Notes: generated by a model from the letters alone, not told the origin. A stretch of 64,000 bases of DNA from Lithospermum erythrorhizon (GCA_019722365.1 JADFUC010001799.1:1-64000); one strand, 5' to 3'; shown: positions 39,179-52,715, counted from the stretch's first letter. A program made the numbers and translations.

Positions 39179-41691
39179 TGTAATAACCACGTTAAGGTTA
39201 ATTTAGATAATAATGAATTAAATGCAAGAATTGTTGGGCAGATTACATTTATAATTAAGTAGTAGTAGCGAGGATAGTCGAATTAAGTTCTATGGGTAAA
39301 TCGTTTGATAGCTTCGATTCACTTAAAATGGAGGCACAAACTCACACATTGTGGCTTCTAAGACTTAAGAGCTAAGTTATCTACTAAATCCATATCAAAC
39401 CTGACACACAAGAAAAAAGATCTTCTCCCTCCTTCCTTGCTAGGTTCGGCCGAGACCCCCCTTAAGCACAAACAAGAAAAATTTCTCTTCCATTTCATCC
39501 TTTGTTGCTTATTAATATCCTCAGATTAATGATTATTAAAGCTTCCGTCATCTTTTTCTACAAAATTGAGGTATGAAGTTAGGTTTGAGTTAATTTTAAG
39601 TAAATTTTGACTTTTGTTGACTTTTGGCATAAATTAAATTTAATTATGTTTTTAAGTTTGTTATGGGTAGTATGATGTATATAAGTGATTAATTCATGAA
39701 TTAAGATGTTGTTTGAGGATTTTAGTGATAGGTTGACTTTTCTAGGTTAGTTGACTTTTATTGTTGATTTTTTTTATAAGACTTTAAATGTGTAGGGGGT
39801 TAATTTGGGACCTTATTGTAGTTATTGTAAGGTTAGAATTGTGATTTATAATCGATTAAAGGGGGTAGGTTGAGAAAGTGTGATTTGTAAGTTGAGTTGT
39901 AATTGAGATTTTGGAGTATAGGTTGTTAATTATGGACTTGAGGGTTAAATAGGATGACCTATAGGTTGATATGAAATGTTAAAGTGATAAGGTGGAATTC
40001 TAGCGGGGGGGACCGATTGGGTTGTGTCGACGGGGTTGTTATTTCGTTGTTTTATCCGTCATTTTAGGCATTTTAACTTGATCGTTCTACTAAGAGTTGG
40101 TAGTGTATGTACAGAGCCTTGAAGTATAGTAGTAAGAATCTTGATTATACTTCTGGGTTTTTTGTTAGTGATTGATCGTAGAAATGGGCGATTACCGTGA
40201 TTGTGTTTCGCGAGGTTTTGTATTGCTTCACTTGAGTGAGTACTTATCTCACGGGTGCTACTTTACGTACTTACTTTAAATTGTGTGAAACATGTCATTT
40301 TTGTATGATTATGTGTGATTCATTTGTGTGAGCCATGATATGATTATGTGATTGTATTATGTGGCGTTGAAGATTTGCTTGAGGTAAGTAATAGCTTGAA
40401 CTCCCAACTTACGTTTCTTGTGTTCTGTGGCCTTGTCGGCATTTTTGTATTTATGTCGCCTTGTCGGCGGTTGTGATTGATTTATGATTGTGAGATGTTT
40501 TAGTTGTGTGCTTTGATATTGTTTAGGGTAAATGGTTTAAGTTGTTGGGGAGGTGTTGGTTGAGTTATCGTGACTTTGGGGTGACTTTGAGTATTGAGAT
40601 ATGACCACATGTAGTTGGGACTGATTAGAGGTTAGGTGACTCTCGCTTCACTTTACGAGGATATGTAGCGTTATTGGCCTTATACTCACAGTAAAAGCCC
40701 GGTATGACTTCTTTAACAATCACTGCTTTGTGTGCATTATCGGTGTGGCCTTATACTGGTATAAATGCGGTTTGGCCGCCAATACTTGACGCCAAGGCGT
40801 TATGAGTGCTATGATCACTTTGTTGTGTGCGTTGTGGTCAGCGGCCTTATACTACGGTATAAGTGCGGTTTGACATATACTTGGTATAAGGCGGTGTTTA
40901 TTAGCGATTGGTCCGTTCTGGGTAGGCCGGATTGAGCATATCGCGTTAGAGGTTGAGGCTTATACTTGTGGGATATGAGGAGATGGGAGGTTTGATGACT
41001 TGAGTTGCAGCAATTAGATTTGTTGAGTCTACATGATTCCATTGGTGATTGTGGTACTGCTTGTTAGGGGCTTTACATTATATCTTAATAACATGTTAAT
41101 AGAGACACTTCTTTAGGAATCTTGTATGACACTTATTGCGGTAGTCACCGGATGTACCACGTAATTATTCATATTTGACTATTATGATTATCGTTCGTAT
41201 GGTTTTAAGTTCTACTGTGTTTTGCATTTCGTTTATTTTAGAGTTTAATGATGACGTTAAGTGGGAGAAATTTGTTTGAGGATTTTATTCCAGTGGCTAA
41301 GGTAGGCATGAGGTGGTGAGGACCCTCACAGATCGTTTTGAGGTGTTGTCAATAAGTTTTTATTGTTGTATTTCATTTTTTGGACTTTAGCCTTGTGGAA
41401 ATTATTTGTATTAGGAATGCCGTACTTTACTCGATTTAGCTAGCCTTACCCGGCATTCTTGTCTTTTTGAGATATGTTGTGTATATATATATGGAGTTAG
41501 ATATATCGCTTTGATGGATTGTAGAAATTTTTAAAACTATTTTTTGAGAATTTTGTTGTAATCAAATTTTGGATGAAATGAGTAGTTCTTTTAAAGCGCA
41601 TTCGTCCATCGGTATATGGTGACTCTGGTGTTCGAGTTATAATGGAGTTACTACGCTTTCAGGCGGCCGACTTTAAGAAGCGTGTCGTTCA
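39179..41691 (+). repeat. 5' LTR of the chromovirus
   Basis: It runs from TGTAATAACCACG to GTGTCGTTCA. It contains AGTGAGTACTTATCTCACGGG at 40234-40254, three CCTTATACT hairpin subrepeats between 40677 and 40900, and a TATATATATATGG stretch near 41480 that may be the core promoter. Confidence 0.85.
40677..40905 (+). repeat. Hairpin subrepeats in the chromovirus 5' LTR
   Basis: Units headed GGCCTTATACT start at 40677, 40748 and 40852. The best preserved contains CTTATACTACGGTATAAG, with seven-base arms CTTATAC/GTATAAG around a TACG loop. The 3' LTR has counterparts between 48004 and 48230. Confidence 0.8.
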
Positions 41692-41700
41692 CGGTTGTTT

Positions 41701-41718
41701 ATGTATCGGATCTGGGTT
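41701..41718 (+). other. Primer-binding-like site of the chromovirus
   Basis: TGTATCGGATCTGGGTTT resembles TGGTATCAGAGCTCGGGTTT, the usual tRNA-Met primed junction of plant gypsy elements, with several changes. It begins about ten bases after the LTR end. Confidence 0.5.
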
Positions 41719-41819
41719 TAGGATTACTTGGGTTATACGTGGCCAGTTGTGTGTCAACTTGTTTTCCTTAAGGTAAGATTGTGAGTGGTGTCTTTTGTTG
41801 AAAAAATGCAAGTCTTTTC

Positions 41820-44800
41820 TTTTGTTGCGTAGACTATTAGGGGTTACCAGTGCGTGGAAGGGGTAGAGGCGTGGGAGGCCATTTCGAGGTAGGCGGAGGT
41901 GCCGGGGTAGGGCCGGAGGGAGGCTGGTGGTAGGGGGGATAGTATCAAGCGGAGTGCAGGCGTGGACCGGTGAGGGGTCGGTGCAGGCATGTTGAGGAGG
42001 GATGAAGTGGGCCTCGGAGAGGGAGGTGCCAGGTGGCCGAGGCGGCGGAGGTGAATTGCTGGTAAATTGTTTGACCCGGTTTCCTAAAGAGATCCTCCAA
42101 AGGGTTTCAGGGGGTTCGCATGAGGAGTAGGCTGTGAGTTCATTCGGGACATAAAGTCCATCTTTGAGTATTCGTTATTGTGGGCGAGATGAGAGTGAAG
42201 TTGCTTCTTATAGACTTGAGAGTGCCAGTATTGGGATTTGGAGAGAACACAGGTGCGTCTTTAATGAGGAGGGGGTGGTAACTGCATGGGGCTTGATTTG
42301 TTGAGCCTCACTGGAAATTATTTCTTGAGATATTGGCGGCCTTGGAGAGAGAGGATTTCAGCGTAGCGAGGGGTTCGAGGTCCGTGGAGAGTCACGAGCA
42401 GTTCGGTGATATGTGCCCGACTTCTTTCGATGTTTATCCGGTAGAGGAGAAGAAGATCCTTAGGTTCGAGGGGATGGGTTGGCGTGGGAATGCGTCGCGG
42501 ATCTCCTTGATGGTTTTTACCGATTTCCATCTTTGTGAGGAATGCGGCCTTGAAGATGAAATGAGTTAGTAGGCAGGCGAGTGGATCGAGGAGAGTTATT
42601 TCGAGACTTTGATTCGGTAGGCTACTAAATTTCTAGAGTTGAAGGAGGACGGACCGTGGTAATCTACCAGGCAAGTCGCCGATTGCTCGACGATTCGCCT
42701 GAGATTATTCCACACGCTCCATTTGAGATCCAGCGGGGTCGAAGTAATCTTCGGGGTTGGGAGAAGTATCAATTTAATTACCGTTGTGGTCAGTTAGGCC
42801 TTGACGGCCGGAAGTTCGAGAGAGGAGTGGTCATATGTTAGCAGGGACCGCCACGAATGATGCCCGAACTTTCTTAGAGAAGTGCTAGTACTTGGTACTG
42901 GAGAATCGTGGAGGTCGGTCGGTGACGTGGAGGCCGGGAGATATGGAATTTGGAGGACACCGAGGAAGGTGGCGTGCTTGTCAAGTGGGCCAGTCGAGGC
43001 GGTCCTTACCGTTACTCATCGGGAGGCGCGAGGATACCCCAAGTGGTAGCAGATTTACATTAATCCTTTGAGATTTTGGCTAAGTGTTGTTGTTTGATTA
43101 GGGCTATGCATTAACTTTTGTTTCACCGAGTTTTATTTACACTTATACGTATGTTGTGTGCCACTTGCCCATTCCACTTGAGATTATGACACGAGGTAGG
43201 AGGTCGGTTGTGGTTAGATTTGTATTTAGAAACTGTCACGCTTTGAGTGTATGTGGTCGGTTATTGCTCTATCTATTTACTTCCATTTGAGAATTTCGTT
43301 CGATCTTATGTGGGTATGGATTGGTTGGGGAAACATCATGCCGTAATTGATTGCCATCGGAAGGAGATTACTTTTAGGGAGTTCGGGGGAGACAGGATAT
43401 CCGATTAAGTGGGAACCTTCGAGGTTTTATCGGCTTGAAATTTAGGAGGTTGATGTAGAAGAAAGGTGTGTTGGGTTCTGGGATATGAATTTGAAGTTTG
43501 AATAGAGAAGAGAAAGAATTAGAGTTAATGCGGGTTGTTAAGAGTTAAAGGGGGATGTCTTTCCTGAGGTTTCGGGATTACCGCCAGAGAGGAGATCGAA
43601 TTGCTACTCAGGGATTTATTCTGTGCGGCATGAATTTCTCTTCCATGGTACGGATGGCTAACCGAGTTGCGGAGTGCCACGGACTCAGTTGAGAGTTGTT
43701 GGAGAAAGGATTAAATGAGACAGGTGTATCTCAGTGAGTGCACCGGTGCATTTGTGAAAAAGAAGGATAGTTCGATGAGGCGTCGTTGACTATAGGCGGG
43801 TTGAATAGAAGTGACCACCATTAAGAATCGATACCCACCTTGAGTGTGATTTGTTTGTCAATTTGAAGGATGTCATGTGGTGTTCTCGAATTAATTTGCG
43901 GTGTTATCACGGTTGAGGATCGAAGGGAGGATATTCCGAAATCGACTTTCCGATCTCGTTATGGAGCATTATGAGTTTATGAAGTGATACCATTTTGAAT
44001 GACAGATGCACCGGCGGCCTTTATGGATTTGATGAACCGGGTGGCCCCCAGGAGTATACGGATGAGTTTGTGGTGGTATTCATTGATGATACGGTATATT
44101 CTAAGAGGATAAGGAACATGAGGCATTTGCGGATCGTGTTGAGGACATGAGACACTGAGTTGTATATGACTTTTTAATCCTCTTGAGTTACAGTTTGGCG
44201 AGGTGCAATTTTTGGGTAGTATTATTTACGGCGAGGAGTATTTGTGTTGATCCACCGGAAGGTGGAGGCCGTGAACAATTGGGGCGTCCGAAGTGTGGCG
44301 GGGGTGAGGGAATTTCTTGGGGTTGGTGGATTTGGGAGATTCATATTGGCTTCTCTTTGTCCTTGGCGCCATTGACCCGGAGTTGACGAGAAAAGAGGAT
44401 TCGTTTATTTGGGATGGTGATTGTGAGGAGCTAGCTTCGTGATATTAAAGGGGAGATTGACTACTACTCGATTATTGTAATCTGAAATGCAGTTCGAGGG
44501 CTACGTGATTTATAATGATGCCGCATCGGGGTTGGGGTATGTTCGATGCGGAATGGGAAGGTGATTGCCTATCTTCCGACAATTGAGAAATCACGAGGAA
44601 GAACTATCAAACCCATGATCTTGAGATAAGCGGCGATAATGCTGCGTTGAAATTGTAAGAACACTATACGTATAGAGGGTTAAATGCCATAAATTTTGCG
44701 TCATAAAGTTTGAAATATCTCCCGGCCAACGAGAGAAGATTTGAATTTGAGGCGGAGGAGGTGGATGGAGTTCGTGGTGATTATGACTTGACTATTGAGT

Positions 44801-46510
44801 ACCGCCCTAGGAAGGCAAATGTAGTAGGCGTCTGGCGAGTAGAAGAAAGGAAATCGAAAAGATCCGGATAGAGAGATAGAAGCGGTAGAGTCGATTTCGA
44901 TGTCGGTAAAGATGGAGATTTTTCGCCCGTATGAGTTCGACCCGATGCTTGTGGATCCGAATCTTAGGGTACCCGGCCAACCGAGATGAGAAGCTACTTG
45001 AGTTATCGGTAGGGGCGTGAGAAATTGGGTCAAATCGAGGCTTCACGGTTGTGAGTGGAGCCTTGAGAATGGATGGCGGTTATCCCACCCGTGATGGATG
45101 AAAGTGAGGAGGGAGATTCTTGATGAGGCTCATAATACTCCTATAAGCGTCTTGAATTAGCGCAAAGATGTCTTTGATTTGAGGTTGACGTATTGGTGGC
45201 CAGGAATGAAGAGAGAGATCGCAGAGTTCGTGGCAAAGTGCTTGGTTTGTCAGCAGGTGAAGGCCGAGCATAGGCATCCCTGCGAGGTTCATTTCTTTAC
45301 ATTCTGAGTGGACATGGGAGAATACTACCGTGGAGCCGTGTTTGGGCTTCCCAGGACGTTGAGGCGACATGATGGGATCTGGGTGATTGTGGATAGGCTA
45401 TCGAAGTCAGCTCATTTCCTACCTAATATTAGATCTCTGAGATGGGCACGAGAAACTAAGCGAAGATCTATGTGGATTAGATTGTGAGGTTCTTGGCGGG
45501 GATTACAGTGTCGATCATTTTGGGACCGCGGCCAATTCAACGAGGTTTGGAGGGTTTCAGGGAGGCCAACTGAGGGACTAGGGTAGAGTTGAGTACATGC
45601 TTCATCCCAGGAAGGATGGGCAATCACGGGAGGGGCCGTCACGGACGTTGGAGGATATGCTCAGGTAGCGTGATGCGAATTTCTCCGAGGTGGGACAGGT
45701 TGTTCAGATAGAGTTAAACACAACTTTAACAACTTCCGTCTTTAGCATTGAGATGGCACCTTTTTGAGGCATTGTATGAGCCGAATTGTCGTACTCCGGT
45801 TTGTTGGAATGGGAGTAGGAAAGAGGAAAGTTTATGGTTGAGTTGGTCGAGTTGATGGGGCGGATCGAGGTTGATTCGTGACTTATCGAGGGGCCCATTT
45901 CAGCGGGGATAGGCGAAAAATATACATATCATTGTGAGTGGAAACTTTGTATCGTTTGAGGTCGGCGGCCAGGTGTGTTTCTGAGGTATCCCATTGGAAG
46001 GGTGTGATCAGATTTGGGAGGAAAGGGAAGTTGAGTCCTAAAATTATATTGGGCCAGATTTAAGATCCCCTTGGGAGGATTGGCTCCGTGGCTTATCGGT
46101 TAGGCGTTGCCTCGAGGTTTAGATAGGATTAAAGTAATGTGTTCCATGTATCTGTTTGAGGAAGTATAATACTGACAGTCGCATATTCTTAGCTACGCTC
46201 GGTGGGGAGATTAAGGAGGACCTCGAGCTTTTTGAGGGAAAGGCTGGTGGAAGTCTGGACCCGGAAGAGAAGGTTTTGAGGAATAAGGTAGTGGCCTTGA
46301 GTGAAATTTCTATGGAGGAGTGGCGTGTAGAGGAGGCGACTTGGGAGCGTGAGGGGATGAGATAGGGAACCGTTACCTTGACTTTTCGGGAAATAGATGT
46401 GAGTTAGTATTGCTTTTATTTTATATGGTATTTGATTTCGTGTTACTATATATTGTTCTTCTTGGTTGTTTGGGTTGTCAAATTTCGAGGTCGAAATTTT
46501 ATTAGGAGGG
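41820..46510 (+). pseudogene. Degenerate gag-pol of the chromovirus
   Basis: The polyprotein reads on the plus strand with many frame changes. An RGRG-rich start is followed by a gag segment with EEKKILRFEGMGW (about 42448-42485). Protease ends with MDWLGKHHAVIDCHRKEITF (about 43316-43375). RT has LPPEREIE (about 43580), an NRYPP-like remnant near 43825-43835, and the catalytic box as FIDDTVYSK (about 44080-44105). RNase H shows YVIYNDAASGLGYV (about 44505-44550). Integrase shows YWWPGMKREIAEF and CLVCQQVKAEH (45190-45275), then WVIVDRLSKSAHFLP (45381-45425). The C-terminus has GRIGSVAYRLG (46074-46110) and RVEEATWEREGMR (46325-46365). The order and tail match Tekay chromoviruses. No single frame spans more than one domain. 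Confidence 0.8.
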
Positions 46511-46515
46511 TAGAT
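46503..46515 (+). other. Polypurine tract of the chromovirus
   Basis: TAGGAGGGTAGAT lies directly before the TGTAATAACC that opens the 3' LTR, the position where second-strand synthesis starts. Confidence 0.7.
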
Positions 46516-49093
46516 TGTAATAACCCGTTCCGGTTAATTTCGATAATAATATTAATTAAATTAAAATTTATTTAAGGCAATTACATTTATAATTTAGTAG
46601 TAGTAGCGAGGATAATTGAATTAAAGTTCTATCGTTAAATTCGTTTGATAACTTCGATTAAAAGCCAAAATGGGCACAAACTCACATGTGGCTTACAGAC
46701 TTAAGAGCTAAGTTATCGACTCGTCCATATCAAAGCGACACAAGAAAAGATCTTCTCCTACATTCGCACTAGGTTGACAGAGACCCAGCCAAACAAGAAA
46801 AATTTCTCTTCCATTTCATCACTTTGTTGCTTATTAATATCCTCAAGTTGATTATTAAAGCTTCCCATCATCTTTTCCTACAAATTTGAGGTATGAAGTT
46901 AGAGTTTGAGTTGATTTTAAATGTTTGACTTTTGTTGACTTTTGGTATAAATTAAATTTAATTATGTTTTTAAGTTTGTTATGGGTAGTATGATGTATAT
47001 AAGTGATTAATTCATGAATTAAGATGTTGTTTGAGGATTTTAGTGATAGGTTGACTTTTCTAGGTTAGTTGACTTTTATTGTTGATTTTTTTTATAAGAC
47101 TTTAAATGTGTAGGGGGTTAATTTGGGACCTTATTGTAGTTATTGTAAGGTTAGAATTGTGATTTATAATCGATTAAAGGGGGTACCCAGGATGAGAAGA
47201 GAGTGTGATTTGTAAGTTGAGTTGTAATTGAGATTTTGGGTATAGGTTGTTAATTATGGGTTGAGGGTTAAATGGGATGACTTTATGGGTTGATGAAATG
47301 TTAAAGTGATAAGGTGCAAATTCTAAGCGGGGGACCGATTGGGTTGTGTCCGACGGGTTGTTATTTAGTTGTTTTGCTCGAATCATTTTAGGCTGTTTAA
47401 CAATCGTTCCACTAAGAGTTGGTAGTGTATCTTACAGAACACAAGGAAGTATAGTAGTAGATTTTGATTATACTTTCTGGGTTTTTTTTTTTGTTAGGCG
47501 TTGATGGAAAGGGCAATTACCGTGAGTTGTGTTTTTCGCGAAGGTTTGTGGTAGCTAGCAGAGGTGAGTACTTATCTCACGGGGTGCTACTTGTACTTAC
47601 TTTAAAATTATTATTGAAGCAGTATCATTTTGTATGATTGTAGATTCATTTTGTGTGAGCCATGATATGATTATGTGATTGTGATACGTAGGCGTTGAAG
47701 ATTTGTTTGAGGTAAGTAATAGCTTGAGCTCGACTTACGTTTGCTTGTGCTCACGCTGGCCTTGTCGGCATTTTTGTATTTATGTATCGGCAGTTGTGAT
47801 TGATTTATGATTGTGAGAGATGTTTAGGCTGTGTGCTTTGATATTGTTTGGGAGTAGAGTAGTTGGTTGTTAGGGAGGTGTTGGTTCGAGTTATCTGCGT
47901 GACTTTGGGGTGACTTGAGTATTAGGATATGACCACATAGTTGGGATGATTAGGGGTTAGGTGACTCTCTCGCTTCCTTCACCGGGGATATGTAGCGTTA
48001 TTGTGCTTATACTACGGTATAAAGAGCGGGTATGACTCTTTATGATCACTGCTTGTGAAATGCGTTGTCGGTGTGGCCTTATACTACGGTATAAGTGCAG
48101 TTTGGCCTTATCTTGGTATAAGAGCGATATGAGTCTTTATGATGTTTTTATTTGTGTGCATTTATGGGGTGTGGCCTTATACTACGGTATAAGTGCGGTT
48201 TAGCCTTATACTTGATATAAGGCGGTGTTTAATGCTTGATTGGTCCATTGCTACTTGAGGTAGACGGATTGAGCGTATACTTGGCATTCAGAGTTGGTAT
48301 ACTTGTGGGGATATAAGGAGATAGGAGGGTTCGATGACTCAGTTATAGTCGTTGTTGAATCCTACATGATTCCATTTGGGTGATTATACCTTATTGAGAC
48401 TTTCTATTATATCTTAGCAATGTTATCACGCAAAGGCGCTTGTTTGGAATCTTGTGTATGACCTTATTAAGGTAGTCTTGGATGTATACGTAATTATTCA
48501 TATTTGACTATTATAGTTATTGGTATCTCTTTCCGTATGGTTTAGAAGTTCACCCATAATTAAGTTTTCACTAAGGCCTTGTGACTTACGTCCTTTTTAA
48601 GCTTTAGGGGCGGCATTTCGTTTATTGCCAGGTTAGCCAGGCCAGGCCGGTTAGTCGAGGAGAATTTGTTTGAGATTTTTATTCAGTGGCTGGAATTGTA
48701 TTGAGCATCGGGTGGTGAGGACAACCCTCACAGTCTCGTTTTTAACGGTGTTGTTAACCGTTTTTATTGTTGTATTTACGTTTTAGGACTTTGGCCTTGT
48801 CGGCAATTATTTGTGTCGGAGGATCTAGTACTTACACTCGGTTGTAGCACTTTTTGGCGTTACTATCTTTTTGAGATATATTTGTATATATATATATGGA
48901 GTTGGTTGGTTAGTATACTTTGATGGATTATGAAATTTTAAAGCATTTTTTGAGAATTTTATTTGTATTCAAATTTTTGGATGAAGCTTGAGTAGTTCTA
49001 CAAGCCCCGATTAGATCCATTCGGTATGGTGACTACGGTGTTGAGGATTATAATGATTAAAAGCTTTCGTGGCCGACACAGGAAGTCGTTAAA
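46516..49093 (+). repeat. 3' LTR of the chromovirus
   Basis: It starts TGTAATAACCCG and ends AGTCGTTAAA before the TCGAG duplication. The stretch 46926-47185 matches 39608-39867 over 260 bases with one substitution and no gap. Other parts of the pair differ by many short indels. Confidence 0.85.
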
Positions 49094-49098
49094 TCGAG
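49094..49098. other. Target-site duplication TCGAG, right copy
   Basis: Matches 39174-39178 exactly and lies directly after the 3' LTR end. Confidence 0.8.
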
Positions 49099-51735
49099 AA
49101 TGTTGTGTGGTAATTTCGTGCATTGCTAATGTCTAATGCAAAGATACATGATGTTATGAATAAATCATACTCCCATAAATGACTCGAGTCATCTGAGTGA
49201 AATAGATCTTGGAATACACCAGTCGAGTATATAACTCACTCTATTTATCTTCTAGATGGTGATTCATCAGAAGTAAGAAACATGTTTCCATTAAATGAAA
49301 ATATAGTCATAAATGAATCAAACTTTTGGTTTCGACCAAGTTGAATGTATTCATTGGTTGACTAGACTCATATCTATTTTCAAACTCATTCCTTATTGAT
49401 TACCCACGTATTGTAACATGTGTGTTTAAGTGAGTAATCCAAAGAATGTTCCTAAGTAATGATCAATGATGATGCATGCCGAGCATTGTTATTAGAAGCT
49501 TACATCTCAAATAAAGGAAAAAGAAAGAGGCTTGATTGTATTATCGATTATCCAAGTTGAAAGCTTGAGATAGAGTGTAATGGAGTTAAAATCTTCATCT
49601 TGATATTTTGATTAAAATCAAAGGGTCGAGTGAAGATGGTATGAGGATGCTTAAAGGTTAGTGGAGCGCAACTACATATAATGTTTGTACACATTGAGTA
49701 CTAGAGGAATTCTATTACAACCTTGAAGAGTATAAAATAGTAATCGACTCTTTGTACATCACATGGCGTTACATGTATATATCTTATACTAGTCACGAAA
49801 TATAAGCTTAGATGATATTTGCTTGTTAAGCTATAATGAGTCATGAAGCTTGAGGTGAATAAAATCTATGATAGATTAAATTATATGATAGACAAATTCT
49901 CTTATCGACAAGGAAACTCTCTATTTAGAGGTTTGTTCCCACAATTAAGAACCTCACGTGATTGAGAGTGGTTGGAATCTATTACATGGTAATTTGACTA
50001 TTACATAGTAATATGATTCACCGTATGCCATGTTAGGATCATGTGTTGTATATCATGACCATGACATAACACAATTTCCATAATAGGAATTATGGGATTT
50101 TACTAAAGGTATTCAGCAGTTAATCACGCTTTGTAGTAACTTTAAGAGAATAGAGGTAACTATAGTTACGGGGGTAAGATTAGTTGTTGGTCTTTTTCTT
50201 GGAGGCGGAAATGTGAGAATAGTGTCATGGATAGTTGTCGAAATGCAAGAACACTGTGTAAGTAATTCATGAATGGAATTTGAGTATAGTATATTAGATA
50301 AACTAAAAGAAACTTGAACTTCGATATTACGACGATACCACTCAATTTGTATTATTGGTAATGTTATTAAAAGAGGCATATGCATTTAATAAGATAGTGT
50401 AACACATTTTGATTGTGTTGTAAACCTACGATTAGTTAACCCGAGAAATGGCTAAGCGCAGAGCACAGGGAAATACTGCTACGTATACCAAAATGAGGTT
50501 TTGATAAGCATTGCAGCAACTAGTGGGTATTTGAAGGCGGACCAGAGATGATAATAATCACGATTTCAAAGCAAAGCTTGTGGCGAAAGGCTTAAAACTC
50601 ATTTTTACTTATAACTATGTATGACTATACAAGATAATCTTAATTAAACCGTTGATTCATGGTTGAGAGACCGAAGCGGATAGATGTAAAGATCTACTGT
50701 AAGTAGTATTGGGTTATGATATGATTATGTGTCGTTACCACTTCGGTACGTGTCTTAAAGACCTAAGAGTTTAATCTGAGCTTAAAAGGGGTTCCGCGTG
50801 TGGACTTGATGACATCTCGGAGTTGATGTATTGATACGTGAGATTAAATCAAGGTTTGATTTCATGAGAGCGAAGAAGCTGAGAGCGATCACGAGGATTC
50901 GGGTGGGAGGTTCATTCTTTCTGGAATAAGTTAAATAATTGATTAAACAAGGTAATTCTTGTTTTACAATCTGATTGTTAAACTACATTATATGGATGCA
51001 TAAATCATTCATATAGTAATTTATTTTTCACAGTTGGTTGAAATAATAAATCCCAAACAAAAGTCTATTGTTTACAGAGAGACAACGTATAGCATTGACA
51101 AGAGGAACCTCTTGAGTCTAGAAGCATTAAGATAGTGATCGATCTTCAGTGGAATCTTGATGGTGTTAGAGGCAGTAGCGTTTGATGACCGACTATAATG
51201 ATGATTGATATTCGATTTTCTTGGATCATGGACCTAGTAAGTCTAATCAATTTTATGGGCTGTCAGTTTGCATAACTGAGGAGCTGATTTGACCGTTCTT
51301 GAGAAATCATAGAAGATATGTATATCGTGTCTATGAATTTTGCTTAGAATAATGAAGTTTAAGCGATTCTTAGACTTTATGTAACTATATATGTTATATG
51401 AGTTGTATGCTTTGACTATGTCGACACGTCTACGCCTTAAGCGGGGGATCATGCTTGACATATGTTAGGTAGCCAGGTAACTATAGCAGGTAGATGTTGA
51501 TATATTATAAGGGGATTTGTCCATCACCCATTATACAAGGTAGAACTTCGAACCTCTCGGAGAATCATAGTACGTTATGCTTTTGATGTTGTCGGTTTAT
51601 CAGTATGGTTTCATGGTCCGAGTAAAAAAGTCATGGGTTTTTCATGACCTTTTACTTAACTATGGTTAACTTTGTGACTGAATGCTCCTTGAGACAAATG
51701 AATTATAAAAGTAATTATTCAAGGGCAAGTGTGAG
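49099..51735 (+). pseudogene. Copia-type internal region, strongly decayed
   Basis: This is the continuation of the sequence split by the chromovirus. The only clear coding trace is DFKAKLVAKGL at about 50559-50592, the K-A-R-L-V-A-K-G-x segment at the start of Ty1/copia reverse transcriptase. A purine-rich stretch, CAAGGGCAAGTGTGAG (51720-51735), directly precedes the 3' LTR and fits the copia polypurine tract with its common AAGTGGGAG form. The rest is AT-rich with stops in every frame. Confidence 0.5.
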
Positions 51736-51930
51736 TGTTGGAAATCGATAGTTATTGGTTTTACGTTATTATTTCATTCTAAAAACGATTGTTGTAACAA
51801 TTCGTTTACCAGTTTAGTGAATGTGATTACGTAAGCGGAACATTTGATTATAGTAATTGTAATTACTATTAGGGTTCTGGCGATAATACCGAGGATTATG
51901 CTAGATTGTTGGATCTAAGTACATAATCAT

Positions 51931-51985
<55 letters not shown>

Positions 51986-52715
51986 GTCAATTATAGTAAT
52001 ATACGATCGCTATTATAAAGGCCTAGAGAAGAATTATTTGCTCTGATGACGTTGAGTTATATTTGCAGCCCTTGAAAATTAAGCGCATTTGCTAAATTGA
52101 GAGTTGATTGTAATCAGCGAATATTCTCAATCGAAAATTTTTATATTGATAATGTAAAATATAAATTGGATGAACTTGAATTAATTAACTAGTTAGTTTA
52201 ATTAATTTAATAGTTAGTTGAGCTCGTTAGTAACTTGTTAGTTACATATTAACAACTTCTTAATATTTAATTTACTTAACGGTTTAATTGAATTAAATGA
52301 GTCGGCTCATTAAACTATTCGGTTGAGATTTTAGGTCTTTTGAGAACCTATAATAAGCAAAGCAGTGGAGTTTTCTCGTGATATAATATCTGAAACTAGC
52401 CTCCTCTTTGCTGCCCTCATGGTGGCGAAATCATCAAGTCAAACGGACGAATTTTGATTTTCATCAATCTCTTTTGGTTCATGATTAAATTTGCATGATT
52501 CAATCTCTCGTTATTGCAACCAACTAAACTCTGGTGGAGTGCTAGTTAGATTCAAAAGGAGGCTTAAGTGAAAGTTTGTTGATAGGCTTCCTCTGGCATC
52601 TCTGTAAGTTTTTACATTATAATTTGGACATAGTATAATCACCTAATGAATACTTGGCCAGGAATATATGTTTTCTATTAAAGTTCTAAATCAAGATAAT
52701 ACATATTTTCCAACA
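51736..52715 (+). repeat. 3' LTR of the copia-type element
   Basis: It starts TGTTGGAAATCG and ends ATTTTCCAACA, giving the nine-base inverted ends TGTTGGAAA/TTTCCAACA (the right end reads TTTTCCAACA) typical of plant copia LTRs. A polypurine-like stretch precedes it. It contains an AAT microsatellite (51932-51985). CAAAG follows at 52716-52720. No 5' LTR was found to the left of the chromovirus. Confidence 0.75.
51932..51985. repeat. AAT trinucleotide microsatellite
   Basis: About 18 uninterrupted AAT units inside the copia LTR. Confidence 0.9.

Larger units (their letters stand above)
39179..49093 (+). mobile_element. Chromovirus-type Ty3/gypsy retrotransposon (Tekay-like), 9.9 kb
   Basis: Two 2.5-kb direct repeats (39179-41691 and 46516-49093) start with TGTAATAACC. 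A primer-site-like TGTATCGGATCTGGGTTT follows the first, and a purine tract TAGGAGGGTAGA precedes the second. A TCGAG duplication flanks the whole element. Between them lie gag, protease, RT, RNase H, integrase and a C-terminal segment. The ending VEEATWEREGMR matches the conserved tail of Tekay-group chromoviruses. The copy is full length but its coding region is broken. It is the innermost and youngest insertion of the nested stack. Confidence 0.85.
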
